This document shows positions 12,534 to 25,914 of a stretch of DNA of 64,000 nucleotides, piece by piece. Where the stretch lies: positions 301,905 through 365,904 of the forward strand of contig JAKMXF010000244.1 of NCBI GenBank assembly GCA_024704765.1, given 5' to 3'. This DNA comes from Oopsacas minuta (taxonomy: Eukaryota; Porifera; Hexactinellida; Lyssacinosida; Leucopsacidae). The position numbers and the translations under genes are program-made. Position 1 is the stretch's first letter. Every line of letters starts with the position of its first letter. The notes beneath the pieces are model-generated. The model worked only from the letters and a program-made list of their open reading frames with translations. It was not told the DNA's origin and ran no database searches.

Positions 12534-13680
12534 CTGAAAGGTAAAATAGAAGGAATGTGATAAATATAACATGAATGTTGAAATATCAGTTGCCAAAGTA
12601 TAACAAATCGCAGAACACGCATAACAAAGAATGGGTGAGCGAAATGATAATATCAAAATATGCTTTGAATATAAACACATAATTTATAGAAGAATATGCT
12701 ATCGCCATAAGGCACGTATTCCGGGAAACATAGGCCTAGGATTAGCGAAAGTTAAACTTCTAATACTTATATCTTTGGATCGATACACAACAGGATATAA
12801 TCTTCAAAATTCAACAAACTAACAAACTGCCACTTCAGAGTCCGAGATCTGGTATTTTATGTTAACCACTAGGGCTTCAAACAAGAAGGCATGTTGGTAA
12901 TTACATTCTAAGCAAAAATGTCTCCCATTAGTATATTTTGGATTGTAGATTTGGTAATCAACCATTGCGAGTACATTGAATCTGCTTTTGAAATGATTAC
13001 GTTTGTGGCTAATCCGTTTATGCACTATTTATTGATGACGATAGCATATTTGCGTACCGCTAATACAGTGTATTCAATAACAGTGATGATGCTGATAAGT
13101 TATAAATGTAATATAAATTCTTTCAGGATCAATATAATGGATGATTGGCTCATTTCGGCTTTGGCCCAAATCCTTGAAAATGAATAACTTTTAGCAGAAT
13201 AATCCTTGATATTCTTGTACACAATTCGAAAATCCCGGAAAAATATTGGACACCATATTACTAATCTATATGTGTATATACTTGGATGTTTAGTTGAATA
13301 CTTTGTAAAGTTTAGTATGAATCTCATTTAACATGGTTGCCGCTCACATTGATAGTCAAATTAATAAGTTCCTGTATATTTTTGGAAAAGTATAGGTACA
13401 ATTAGATGATAAAAAGATAAATATTACCTGCATGCAGGGTATGAAATGTAGCAATTTGACTTTGGAGATTCAACAAGATAGGGACTTTGATCTCCAATCA
13501 CATAATTTTAATGTCATTCTATTCAAAGTAATTACCTCGAAACCCTGTACATATGTATTAAATCCTGGACAACAATAGAATGTTGGCAAAAAGATCCTGA
13601 ACAATGGTTACCTCAGATTATAGAAGATTGATATGATAGTGTGAAACTATAAGTTTTCGTGATAATAGCATATGAATAAT
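12534..13680. other. intron sequence, no recognised gene
   Basis: AT-rich sequence upstream (minus strand) of the 12265-12533 exon. Overlapping open frames on both strands at about 12800-13330 carry no motif I recognise. Confidence 0.45.
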
Positions 13681-13684
13681 ATTG

Positions 13685-14015
13685 TGAGACTCAATATCGT
13701 AGACTTGGTGGCACAGATGCCGCATTAGGTGGCACCTGTATGTTTCTTTGCGCTAGCTAATGGGTCTACTGTTTACGTTGCGCCATCTAGTGTCCTACTA
13801 CATGCCCCGATAAGTTGTGAATTAATCCTCAACCTGTTTCAATCAATACGCAACCTGGACGCCAGCACTATGTCCAGGTGGCTACGACAATCCAGGGAGG
13901 TCGCCACGAGGGGGCATAGGGGGTAATGCCTCCCCTGGTAAACCCTTGGCCCAGGGCATGCACCTCCTGGTAAATTCGTACCCTGTGCATGTCACCGGAC
14001 CCCTTGGCTTAAAAT
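13685..14015. other. GC-richer island, possible repeat relic
   Basis: Clearly more GC-rich than the surrounding sequence. It contains repeated phrases such as CCTGGTAAAC and CCTGGTAAATTC beside GGGCATGCACCT. Similar wording (GGGCATGCCTCTGCTAAACC, CTCTGGTAATTTC) recurs in the island at 14510-15000, so both may derive from one repeat family. The open frame at 13729-13926 is not recognisable. Confidence 0.35.
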
Positions 14016-14509
14016 GTAAACTGAAAATTTCGGCTCACTTCGCTCGTATCTTACCCTCATTACTATTTAATCTAACCATAAATAAAGGCTATAGCTTGTA
14101 TTGATCTATCGGATTTGGTAGTATTATTTGAGTGTTTATACCCTGAGTAAATGCAATGTTTTCCTCTGGCTGTTTTGGCGTACTGGGTCGGGATACCTTC
14201 AGTTGTAAAAATAGAGGCGTCCATTTCAATACTGGACCACTATACTAAAGTATAGTCGGCATAGTAAAAAGTAGAATTGACAATACAAGTTATAATATCA
14301 AGGATTATTGTACGATTTTCCGTTCGATGCCTCTATTGATATAATAACTATTGATAACTTTTCGCTGTTTCTTTAAAGATTTAACTATATATTCATAAAA
14401 TAAAACTGAGAAATTGTTTCAAGATTCAAAACTCCGTGGCAGTACAAAGGTAAATAATGAAGTAGCTATTATAGCTTAGCGTCCAAGGGCTACGTGCTGT
14501 CAGGACTGG

Positions 14510-15000
14510 TAAGATCTCTAGCAGCCCTGACCAACTAGCTGCAGTAGCGTCGTGCATATGTGACTGGGGCCCCCCAAAGTATTCTTCGAGCTACACAGCA
14601 TTACTAGACCATAAAAACAACTTTCTGGGACTATTACAGACCATACGATATTTCTTTCCAATGATGGCTCTTGGACCTTACTGTTGTTTACAGTGCCAAT
14701 AGGCTTTGAATCTGGGGTGCAGAAATTCAATCTGGTAGGAAACATCTAGAACTTGTTGACAACCAGATTGAATTTGTGCCCCTCATATATCAAAGCTACA
14801 TGACACAACTGCCCCAGCTGGATGGTACCAACTAAAATATATTGATCCGCCATGGGCATGCCTCTGCTAAACCCGTGAAACACCTTGCCCAGCGTCCTGC
14901 CCTTTGGAAACTCCGTCCCCCTCTGGTAATTTCTTTGCCTCCCCACCTCTACGTGAAAAATCCTGGCGACATGCCTGCGACAATCATGAGACATATTATA
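14510..15000. other. GC-richer island, possible repeat relic
   Basis: A second GC-richer segment. Around 14725-14775 the phrases AATTCAATCTGGT and ACCAGATTGAATTTG face each other as a short inverted repeat. Open frames on both strands are GC-driven and lack motifs. I cannot assign a class. Confidence 0.35.
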
Positions 15001-16780
15001 AAGATTAAGTTTCTATGTAAAGACAAGGATTTTCTTTAGTGTGCAAACGCAAAGTTATGTAACATACGACAAGATCAAAAGAGTAGAGAGCGCTTCTAAA
15101 TCCCATTTTGCTGGCACTCTTCCACTGAAAACACTCAGAATATTTCAATTCGTGTATTATATACTAACCCAGCATGAGTATTACAAGACCAAGGAATAAT
15201 GAAGTATATATCATGGCTATACGGCGAATATTTGTATAAGCATGCGACAATTACCTGAAAGAACTATATAACTGATTGAATTAACATCATACTGACCAAA
15301 TCCTTGAATTTCCTCACTAATTTCGTATTCTCTAGGACATTTTGAATATGAATGGACAATGAGCAAATTACATATTGATTTCATAATAGCAAAAGATTCA
15401 TAAGAGATGGAACAATTCTGATGGCATATTCGAAATCCACAGATCTATATTAGCTAGGATGAATATTTCGAATTGGGTAGGCAAATTCCGTTGATTGAAT
15501 AGCATTTCATATATCATTAACCTAACTGCCAGATGTGGTACAAATGGGAAAATAGTGATATGTCAACGAGATGGCAGGAAACATTCCAAAATATTCATCC
15601 TGGAGTAATAGACCTGTCGAATTCAAAGATGTTACCGGAAATGTCTCACCACGTTGGAATTCTGTGCAATATGCAAATGAATATATAGTTGATAACTGGT
15701 CTTTTTTGGTAAAGAAATCTAGAATATTATACGTCACAAAAAAGTGGAAAATTATATTTTTGGCTTCCGAAATGATCAGTTAGACCTAAATAGAACATAT
15801 TCTTATCTACTATGGATTAAAAATACACTATACTTTGAACAAGATGTTGATAACTCCTTTCCTATCTGGAAAACATTCTGAAATGTTGGTAATTAGTAGT
15901 TTTTGATGATGAATCTTGTTAATCCTAGCGTGTCGAGGAAAATTGGATTTCATTTCCGTAATCTGCATTGAAATATTGCTAGGAAATGTGCAAATTCAAA
16001 GAAGAAGAAATTAAAGGCTGATTAGCGTTTACCAGTGTCATATTGTTTGGGCAATCTCCTTTATGGAAACCGTTATCCTTCGTTATTGAATGCGTCCAAT
16101 TCCAGATTGATAATATTTTCCATTATATATCAAAATTTTAAAGACACTCCTTCCGAGCTAAGAATATCACAGGCCTTAAACCGAAAGAAGAATTATACGT
16201 AGGTGTTACTTCTCCAGATTTGGTTGTTGTTAGACTTATATGTAGAGATAATTTTAAAGTAAATAGTATATACTTTTCGTGTTGCAGTTCGGTTTATCTC
16301 ATATTGATCATAGATTTAATGATTCCCAGAACTATCAAGACAATTAGAAGTATTCAGTTAAAAAGGAAAGTGCGATTCACGGAGTAAGGGGCAATTTTCG
16401 AATATTCGCAACAAGCTCTGGTATAGAATCCTTAAGTAAGAAATTGCAATTCCGATTGATATATTCATTCAATTTGATACATATGCTAACTCGTTAAATA
16501 AAACAGTGGAGTTACGATATTGCGCAGTTTTGAATAAGAGGGAAATTGATATTGTCAGATTCCAGAGACGTCGGGGGTTGTATACTTTCGAATTCATCTT
16601 TCGAGGATATCTAGCAGGAAAGTGGACTTGGCAAGTAGCCCTGTTTGGGAGTTATTAGATATCTTCCAGGGAGAGTGTTAAATTGATATTAAGGGATCAT
16701 TCGATAAAAGCTTCAAAGCATAAGTAGCAATAGTTTGGAATCGACCTATTCTTTGTCAGCAATCACATCCACAATTATGT
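15001..16780. other. intron sequence, no recognised gene
   Basis: AT-rich sequence with overlapping open frames on opposite strands (15522-15737 and 15571-15783), neither with a motif. Nothing else recognised. Confidence 0.45.
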
Positions 16781-19131
16781 CAGTGATTCTCAACCAGGGG
16801 GATATCTCCCATTGGGCGGATGGCAATACCCAAGAGGGGATAGAGGGGGAGATACATATTCGGAGAGAATCATCTATACCTCGGGTGTGCGTAAATGATT
16901 TAGTCAGAAGAGGCTCCTCGCTATCACTACTTATTTTACCTGTTTGTATTCAATTCTTCGCTCTTATAAAAAACCATCTCCATTATACGTCAACAAAGTT
17001 AGTACTCAGATATATTTATTGTCATACTTAGTAAGCCCTACATTGTAAGGGATCGAAAAAGATGCCATGCATCTAGCAAATATAAATTGCATGTGTATGA
17101 CAATAAATACCATGTATTCAATTGTGAATACGTAATCGATATGTGAACTCCAATAATGTGAATAATATGGCATCCTATTGACCGATATAATTTTCATTTT
17201 ACAATCTACATAAATATGACATAGAACTGTATCTACATTAATTCATTTTCAATCCTATCATTACAAGACTTTATTATACAATCAGAAGATTATATCCGAA
17301 CCAAATGCAAAACGCAGAATTCAACCTTATGATCCCTCTTATCCGAAGTTTGGATTCATTTCTAGTCCAGACGAATAAAAACCTTTTTGCTTGGCGGATG
17401 ATTCTATGAGACCTCATCATTTGGAGGCGCATCAATTTTCAAAACATCCACAGAGGTGGGCAGCCAATAGAGTACTTTTCGCAGAAAAAGAAAGTTTATT
17501 TGAATGAACAGAAATCGTTTTCTCTCTTCACTCAGTCTACCGATTTGAAATGTTATACTTTGGCATCCTATGAAATATCTTTTCTAGTCACAAAGCTTAA
17601 AAAACCTCACACAGATGCAGAAACTCTAATAAAACCTTCACTGTTGGCTTGTGTCAAGCATGCTTTTGGGAAGTGCGGTAGCTCAGAAACTAGACAAAAT
17701 CCCGTTTTCTAATGATACAGTAAAAAGGAAGATTAGTGAAATTTCACAGAATTTAGAAGATAAATTGATTCGGCTTATAAATGATATTCCTATCAGCAGT
17801 CAATTAGATGAGTCAACATTTGGAGCAGACACTACTCTTATTGTCTGTATCCGTTTCATCAATAACGATTGCATTAAGGAAGAATTGCTTTTAGTTGATT
17901 ATTTTGAATGTCGTTGCACTGAACAAGATATCTTCAAGATGGTTAGATCCTATTTTGGTTCACATCAGATTAGTTTATGCCAAGTTGTTTGTGTTAGCAC
18001 AGATGGAGCTCGAAATATGACTGGTAGAGACACTGGATTCAGGGGATATTTTAAAATGGAAGTCCCACAGTGCAGTTTTATCCATTGTATGCTTCATAAA
18101 CAGGCGTTAGCTGCTAAAAATCTCAAGCCTGAACTTCATGTAACACTTAACCTTGTCAACAAAGTTGTGAACTTTGTTAAATCAAGTCCCTTGAACGAAC
18201 GTGTATTAAGAAAACTATGTGAAAATTAGGAACCAGAACAGGACGTACTCCTTTTCCACACAGCAGTTCGCTGGATTAGTAGAAGAAAAGCTCTTGAACG
18301 AGTATATTAATTTATGATTAGTTATGTGAAATTCTAGATGAGAAACATTTCTTCAAGACAGAAGAGTTCTCATCGATCTATTTCATAGTGAAATTCATTT
18401 CTATTACTGAAATCTTCTCTTACGATAGTCTTAGTAATCTTAGGTTACAGGCAGATGGGATTTTTCTTCAAGCGGCTTTAGAAATTGTGTCTACATTTCA
18501 AAATCAGTTCAAAATCTTTCGTTTACTCATACTGAGCAACCAATGGGACATGTTCCCACGTGTAGAAGCAATTATTTCTCTTTAACCACATTTTGGAGTT
18601 AAATTTACTCCTCTTGTCGAAGAACATTTGATGAATCTAGTTACTGATCCTTCCAATCGCTTTTCGGACGTTCCATCAACCCCTAAATACCTGCTAACCC
18701 CGATGGATATGTCACTGGGAGATGGGATGGACTTAAACAACATACTAGCAGAGGAGTTGTTATATTTACAGGCAAATGAGGGGGCAAAAACTAAATATTC
18801 TTGTGCTAACAAAACTAAGTGCTGGATTTAGTGAAGGGGTAGTACCAAATCTTTTCAAAAATGCTGAAAGATTGCTTTGTTCCATTTTCAACAGCATATC
18901 TTTGTGAGAAAACATTTTCTTCTTCAAATATTCTTAGGCCAAAACCCTGCAGGCAGCTTGACTTCAAGATTCAGTGATGACAGTATCAAGTTATAGTCCA
19001 GATATTGAAATATTAGTATCTAATAAGCAATTACAACGTTCGCATTAATCCATTAAATTTGAATTCAAAAAAAATAATTTTAAAATTATTAGGAGAGAAG
19101 GGGGGAGGCCAGAAAAGGTTGAGAACCACTG
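16781..19131 (+). mobile_element. hAT transposon, ZBED5-like, both ends present
   Basis: Terminal inverted repeats CAGTGATTCTCAACC (16781-16795) and the complement of CAGTGGTTCTCAACC (19117-19131) match at 14 of 15 positions. Total length is 2351 bp. The 8-bp flanks (AATTATGT and TATGAATG) are not identical, so the target duplication has decayed or been lost. The single gene runs on the plus strand. Confidence 0.85.
17296..18975 (+). pseudogene. hAT transposase, ZBED5/SCAND3-like, broken
   Basis: The reading begins in a BED-finger region around 17296-17460 (YPKFGFISSPDE, then a decayed zinc finger with MRPHHLEAHQFSKHPQ). It continues through an RNase-H-like core. SQLDESTFGADTTLIVCIRF carries the first Asp at about 17810. 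CVSTDGARNMTGRDTGFRGY carries the second at about 18003. CSFIHCMLHKQALAAKNLKP and VNKVVNFVKSSPLNERVL follow. A C-terminal dimerisation part occurs near 18870-18950 (AYLCEKTFSSSNILRPK). Frameshifts near 17690, stops near 18229 and 18585, and other breaks prevent an intact product. ZBED5-like proteins are domesticated relatives of this family. Confidence 0.88.
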
Positions 19132-19597
19132 TATGAATGCCAAAGCAACACCTCATGATGATTCCTTTGATTCAAGATACTTCCAAGCTTCACGATTGTT
19201 CATATTAATGAATATGCTAATTTAAAAATATAGACATTATGTCATAATATATTTGAAATTGAAGTCCTAAGGTGACGGGCTTCAACGACTCGCGGTTTCG
19301 TGCCGCTGGAAATAGGTTAAATTTCAAGATGATAACATAACAAACTTGAAAAAATACGTTTGTACCCAAGGAATCCTAGGAGACTGACGCTCTTCTAGGC
19401 GTATGATTTTGAACAATATAATATTATAGATGGTAAAAATCGAACATCTTTCCCTATATACTAATTTACTGATTTTAGAGGTGGAGCACTAGCAGCCTGC
19501 TCCGAATAACCTGTAAAACTCCGTGTACTTAACAATTCCACGAATCCGCACTGTAGGTATTACCACTAATAATACAGGGGATAAACAGACAGAATGG

Positions 19598-19887
19598 ATA
19601 AGCATCAGAATTTCTAAATATGGAGGCACGAAGTTCCGAGATTACTATCTCAAAGCGACATAGCATCTCCAGTGTCACCACATAAGACCATTCATTGCAA
19701 TTTAGATGGAATATTGAAAATAAAATTTCAAATTTTTAACTATTCTGTGACTTCGAGGCAGGTAGTACCGAGTGTAATATCCGGTCGCGTAGCGACCCAA
19801 ACTACCAAGTATTGTAGTTGTTCAATACTTAAGCGACCCTGAGCCACTAGGCTATCGCGGAGAGACCTAGCATGCGAAGCGCGCTAG
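19598..19887 (+). mobile_element. Helitron-like element, 3' part
   Basis: Ends in GCATGCGAAGCGCGCTAG at 19887. Upstream, GGTCGCGTAGCGACCC and ATCGCGGAGAGACC are two copies of the hairpin-type block seen in the 32.8 kb copy. Internal match: GACATAGCATCTCCAGTGTC, also found at about 32610 and, in variant form, 44970. The 5' half is missing or decayed. Confidence 0.68.
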
Positions 19888-20265
19888 CCATATATGAACC
19901 CACAGCCCAAGTGTATTGGAAGCCTATTGAGAACATGTTCTAAGTATGATTGTTGATTATAAAGTAAGAAAATATTCGTTCAAATTAATGCCTTGTTATC
20001 GCACAATAGTAAAATATCTAGGTGAAGATATTTGATTTAGGATATGAAAGTAGATTCTGTATGGTTATAGCTATGTCAGAGACAATGGAAATATATGTAA
20101 AACGATATGAAGTAACTAGAGCACGGTTTTCTCCAATATTTGTAATATAATTCAATGGATAATATAACTACCTGTGGTAATCTACAACAATTGGAAGATT
20201 ATGAAAATATGTGTCGGATTATGGATGGATAACATTATCAGCTTTAATTTAGAATACAAAATATA

Positions 20266-20812
20266 TTCGCACGCTTTGCTTGCTAAGTCGAAAGCATAGG
20301 GCCTCAAGTCAGCTTAATTATTGAACAACTACATAAATTCATGGATTTGGTCGCTATACAACAGAATATACTCGACACTACATGTCTTACAATCGAAGCA
20401 TAGTTCAAATTTATCATTGGATCACACATAGTCCATTCTAAAGAAATTCAATGACCTTCAGTGGTGACACCTTGAGTTTCAATGTCAAGTTTGGATAATA
20501 CTCTGCGTAATTCGTGCCTCGAGTAGTAAAAATTCTCAAATTTGGATTATTTAGTACAGTAATGATGACGTAAAATGCAATGATGAGCAAGCTTTTGGTC
20601 AGAATCATGAAGTTCAAATTTCTATCATATTGGCTGAAAAGAAGTCAATAATGTGATTTTTCAGGTGGCAATTACATCATAATTTCGTCTTAGGTGTGAA
20701 CATTCGTCGTAGACTCGAACATATCCGTACCAGGCCCAAAGTATCCCTGTATGCCCACATCAGACCTGTGGTCCTCCAGTTTCTTCAATCAATCCTGCTG
20801 AGAAAATGTATG
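20266..20812 (-). mobile_element. Helitron-like element, decayed
   Basis: On the minus strand, from the 5' side: GGATTGATTGAAGAAACTGG, GGCATACAGGGATACTTTGG, then a long middle region shared with the 44.6 kb copy, ending near AGCAAGCAAAGCGTGC. The final CTAG and hairpin are worn. The 5' opening phrase is useful for defining the start of the family. Confidence 0.6.
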
Positions 20813-21217
20813 AATTTACGAGGTCAAAAAATGTGAGAAAAAGTCGTTTGTGGTGAGAGAATTGATTAGAAAGAAGGCGTAAAAATTTAGTGTTCTTTTT
20901 TTATAATGAACCTGTGAATTCGGCCGTATCGGTTAACCAGTTGGTTCCCTGAAGTCAATTGCTAAATTGATACAACTAAACCAATGGATGTTAAGAATAC
21001 TTTGATTAGAATCCACATTATGCCATCCTATTTGGGCTATTAATTGATTCGGGTAGCAATGGAAACCATGGATTAATCTTATCTAAATACCTTATGTACA
21101 GTACACCCCCATTTTATCCGAACACCTTCGTCATGCACTTATAAGTTTGGTTTTCGGATAACTGAAATAAAATGGAAACCGCATGTTTGCAATACATCGA
21201 ATAGCGAAGTCCTGCTA

Positions 21218-22526
21218 CAGGGTCGTTCATAAGTTCTGTGACATTTTTCGAATTCGTAAATCATCATTTCTAATGCTACAACAATAGTATTATCAAATGA
21301 ACATCATTACTAGATATTCAATAATAGTATTTCATAAGTAGTTTCCCAATATATTTCATTTCAGTGTTGAATAACTTATGGAAAGAGATAGGTGTGCTGT
21401 GATTAAATTATTTCAGGGGGGGACATAAACCAAGGGAAATTTCTAAAATGCTCAAATGCCCAGTGGAAGAAGGATGCTTATTACTAGGGCCATTAAGAGA
21501 TATTTAGAGACTGAGAAAGTTGAAGGTAGGGCGAGGACTGGTTGTCCGTGTTCTTGTTGTGACTCCAAAGGTGCGAAGGTGGTGCGGGATTAAATTCGGA
21601 GAAATCCCCGGCGATCAATGCATAAAATGGCATTAGTCCTCAAAATATCCCATCGATCTGTCCAAAGATTCGTTAAAATCAATTAGGAATGAGATCATTC
21701 AAAAGGTAGACAGTACACTTCCTTTCTAGTAAGATCATGGGAAAGAAACTGCTTAGGGTAAGGGTCTGCTAAAGCGGTACGCTGTTTACGGGATAAACAA
21801 CATTCTCTTTTCTGACGAGAAATTATTTACAATAGAGGAAGCTAACAATGCTCAAAATGACACAATAATAGCAACAAGTTCTCAAGCAATCCCAGACGAG
21901 CTGCATTACATCGGACGAGTTCAAAAACCACGATCTGTCATGGTTTGGGATGGAATTTCGGTAATTGATCAGACATCCCTGATATTTATCCCACCAGTGG
22001 CTAAAATTAATCCAATTCCACATCGTGAACTGATATTAGAACCTGTACTGAAAGATCTAAGCCAGTCCATGGTTTCTGGAGTATCATTTCTGTTTCAACA
22101 GGACGGTGCGCCTGCCTACACCTCCAAAGTCACTCAGGCATGGTTAAAAGTGAATATTCCCGATTTTACTCCCAAAGACGAATGGCCCCATACAGCCCCG
22201 ATTTGAATCCAATGGATTACTCTATCTGGTCGATTTTGGAGACAAAGGCTTGTGCTAAGGCCCACACCAATGTAGAATCTCTAAAGGTGTTGTTGAGGAG
22301 AGAATGGGCTATAATACCTCAAGAAACACTGCGTGCTGCGGTTGAGGCCTTCCCTCGCAGATTAAAGGCTGTAATTGAGAAGAGGGGAGGGTATAAAGAA
22401 TAGTGGCTATTTCTAGCATATTATTAGCATATAGTGTTAGTCTAATTAGAACATCAAGCATGAATAGTACATTTTGAATATATAAATTGGTCAACATAAA
22501 TGTCACAGAACTTATGAGCTGCCCTG
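21218..22526 (+). mobile_element. Tc1/mariner transposon, complete ends and TA duplication
   Basis: The left end CAGGGTCGTTCATAAGTTCT and the complement of the right end, CAGGGCAGCTCATAAGTTCT, continue together through GTGACATTT. That is 26 matches in 29 positions. TA flanks both sides (21216-21217 and 22527-22528). Length 1309 bp, with one plus-strand transposase gene. It sits inside a pogo-like element and is therefore younger than it. Confidence 0.93.
21378..22403 (+). pseudogene. Tc1/mariner DDD transposase, broken
   Basis: Starts at ATG 21378 (MERDRCAVIKLFQGG). A helix-turn-helix part follows in shifting frames (TRAIKRYLETEKVEGRARTG). The catalytic core has its first Asp in ILFSDEKLFTIEEA (21815-21817), the second in FLFQQDGAPAYTS (22102-22104), and the third in PYSPDLNPMDYSIW (about 22200-22202). 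About 32 residues separate the last two, after allowing for one lost base in a C run near 22187. The end reads AVIEKRGGYKE and stops at 22403. Frameshifts and stops occur around 21420-21780. I cannot name the exact DDxD subfamily. Confidence 0.9.
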
Positions 22527-22870
22527 TATTAGTAACTATTTTCATAGATATAGAGTGCAATTTTGTATAGTAATTATGTTGCATAATGGCAAAATTCGGT
22601 ATTGGGATGGATGATAATCACGGGTTTGCCAATTAGCAGTTGCACAATAGTGTACTTTCGTATATATAATTATTGGTCGGAGTAAGTAAAAATGATTATT
22701 TTGAACTTTGATTATTTGAAAGGATATTCATTACGATATGAGCGTAAATGACCACATCACCAGAGAACATAATGCGAAACTAGTCTGAAGCTGTTTCTGA
22801 CATGAAATCTGAATAATTTCAACAAACGAAATGTTCTTCCAGCTATTCGGATAATCGAAGATAAACTGTA

Positions 22871-25540
22871 CCTAAAATAAGCATATCCATAAGTCTATGT
22901 TGGTTGGTGGCTTGGATTGGTTTCTGGCCATGGCTGCCACGTGCCATTGGAGGACGTTCAAACGCTAATTATCGCTAACTAAGGGAGAGGGTTGGTGTGC
23001 AAAATGTGACATCCCATCTAATATATTTATATGGTTAGAAATCGTGACACAGAGAGGAAGAGGGTGAAAACTAAGGAGATTTTGAGTTACATAACGTTTG
23101 AACATAGAGTAGATAATTCAACAGCTATACGTGGTTATGCCTATATGCAATCTTTTGTCTGTAAAGTGCTATCCGCTTCCTTGTACAGTAGACAAATGGA
23201 TTGAATTTGAACTCAGATTCTGAATTGAATAAAGTAGAACCCTAATAAGTCGTAAATATTAAGGATCAAAATTACCTAAAATGATTAAATGATTTCAACT
23301 CTACTTCAAGTATAGTGCCTGCACAATGGTTAGAAACCAAACAAGAGTCCGAATTGGACAGTGATATGTGGGTAAATATCATCATACTCGTAATATTTGT
23401 TAGTTTAGTTGTACCAACGGATCTAAATTTTACCACTTAGGTTTCAACGACTGGGGTCAGAGGGCAATTCAACATGTCATTACTTAGATTTAGATTCAAC
23501 TGAATTCCAACAGGAATAAACTATGTGTAGTTTGAAGCATTGGTCATAGTCAAATGTAATGTAATCAAATATAAACTACCTAGATACTAAATTGTGAATT
23601 GAAAACTGACAATATTATACAAGCATAATCCAATTCTCAAATATAGAAGAGTAATTTGTTGATGTAGTTTACCATGGGGAGTAACATATACTTGCACTAA
23701 CCCAGAAATATGGAGAAAACTGTGCTCTAGCTGCGCTGGCCTAGGGATAACCTTTATAAATACTTAATATTTGAACTACATGTATTACCAATCCAATCCC
23801 TAGCCAAAAAATCGTTAAGCGCGACATATATTTATGTATTCAATGCTATGGCTAAGTATTGTTACATATGTGCACAGGAAAATATTTCATAAATCAATAA
23901 TGACCAATATTTATACTATACTAGCAAAGTTTGTTAAACAAAAATAAACAATATGTAATAACCATAGATAAATAAATAGATATAATACTGAATGCAAATT
24001 TCGTTGAAAATTTTAAGGGTAAACAAATATTTATGCTTCACAATTGGCATATTATTACTACATAAAACTATAAGAATTTCAAACTTGGTTGTTCATCGCA
24101 GCTTAAAATAACCCATGCACAAGAAACATCTGTTAGTACAAATTTAGATAATTAAATGAACAACTGTTTAATGTACTTGTTATACTAGCTTGCTAAATAC
24201 TATTCACCTACACCCCACTTTTCCAAACTTCAAACACCTTATCAATGAGAATGAAAGGTTGGATAATTTCAGAAGATAAAGCATGTTAACAATTGTCCAA
24301 TATCAAAATTAGCATAGTAACAACTGTATTCATGGAAATTAGTATACACAATAGCAAGATTCGCGTATTACCAAGGAAACTCTCCCAAATACGATTTGTA
24401 AATTGGTGGTTTCCACTGTATGCATTATTATACATTGTATAAATCATCATGGAAAGTAAGAATAGCGACTGACATTCTGTGTAAAGTTCAGTGATATTTC
24501 TGGCATGCTAGGGCCAGAATTATTAATGCACAGGTGGTGTTTACGACAACAATGACAACAGACCCAGGTAATATGACGCGTTAACATGAAAGACTTCTAC
24601 AATCATGAACAATTGGGTTCACGTTATAGAAAAATATTAACGACCTCTTGAAAAAAGCAATTTCTTGGTTAGTAAAATTCATGCCTCAATTACTATGAAT
24701 ACTTGGGAACATAATATTTCACCATTTTACCAATTTCTTGATATTATGAGCGAACGAAATGTTTAGAGAATGACAGCTCTAGAAAATGTAAGTGGAAGAT
24801 ATAGATATAACACCAGAGCATAGCATAAAATAAATAAGGTACAATAGTATTAGTGAATTTGGATATGAGATAGGTCAGCCGATAGAGCAATTATACGTTC
24901 TATAGTTTAGAATTGATGCATTTTTTCAGAGTAAATGCATTGCATATTTGTAGAGCAACAAATGTCAACCATTATAGCTAAAGCGTTTCAGGAATATGTT
25001 AAAATATATGAATAGAAAGCATGTATTTGGTAAGGTATGTCATTCTCTGATCCCTCGTAGAACTAGAATGTTGTGTCTTCATTTCAAAGTGAATATACAA
25101 AACGATCAATTGATATGCTTATACAAAATTTCAAAAGTTTGTATGCTAAAGATGGTTCGTTCCTGTGGAACAGTAGAGACATGCGGTGGTAAATCTATAT
25201 TAATTTCAAAGGATAACCCGATAATCGTTGAAAATATTCTCAAATCAGAATAGCCAATCTGTAGTAGATAACCAATTTCCAATACGCAAATATTTGATTT
25301 TGATAAGATATCTCCAAAGGCCAATGCGTAATGTTAAAAATTACCATAAATGGTCCTATTCTCGATTACGTTACATTGGCAAGAGTTATAATATCAAAAT
25401 GCATTATTAGGATATGGGAAGTTGGATATTTCCACCAAATTTGCTATTTGATTGATAATAATTTCAACGAATATCGGTTTAAATGAATCTCAGATGAGGA
25501 TAGGGTTATAGATGCAATTAATTAAAATTAATCAGTAATA
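22871..25540. other. intron sequence, no recognised gene
   Basis: AT-rich intron sequence. I saw no transposase motif, terminal repeat or exon with a matching splice phase. Short open frames near 24996-25410 overlap on opposite strands and carry no motif. Confidence 0.45.
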
Positions 25541-25544
25541 GGTT

Positions 25545-25625
25545 CAATTCATGAATGGAATAGGGATTTGTGATGAAAATTCCATTCCCATTCAAGAAGG
25601 GATTGGGAATTAAGCCCTTAAATCG
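25545..25625. repeat. quasi-palindromic GGGAATTAAGCCCTTAA repeat, left flank
   Basis: Contains TTGGGAATTAAGCCCTTAAA and nearby CCATTCCCATTC. The same phrase occurs at about 29475 on the other side of the RAG1-like element, so that element may have inserted into or next to this repeat. Function unknown. Confidence 0.5.
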
Positions 25626-25914
25626 CACAGTGGGCTATTATTGCGAATTACTAGTATTAGGGTTTTACGCGTTCAATTTTAGAGATAGGCTTATAAAATA
25701 CATTATTACTGTATAGTAAGTCGACTATTGCGGTTCTTTTGTTGATTTCAATTTTGTTGTATCACATCAGGTTTTCAATATATGACGTAATCTTAATTAC
25801 CATATATAGTAATACAGAAATCTAGATATACACTAAACTGAGATTAATTAAAAGAAATAGAATATGAATATATTATGGCTATGGTAACTGAAGAATAACT
25901 AACATACGAATGTC

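Larger units (their letters stand above)
21099..22868. mobile_element. pogo-like element interrupted by a mariner
   Basis: Outer ends CAGTACACCCCCATTTTATC (21099 on) and, complemented, CAGTTTATCTTCGATTATCC (ending 22868) share CAGT and TTATCCGAA, and both are flanked by TA (21097-21098, 22869-22870). Removing the nested 1309-bp mariner leaves about 460 bp with no coding capacity, so it looks like a pogo-type MITE. End similarity is only moderate. Confidence 0.6.

Noticed and set aside
25626-25670. Complete recombination signal with 12 or 23 spacer and nonamer
   Set aside because: No ACAAAAACC-like nonamer at the right distance after the CACAGTG in either end of this copy.
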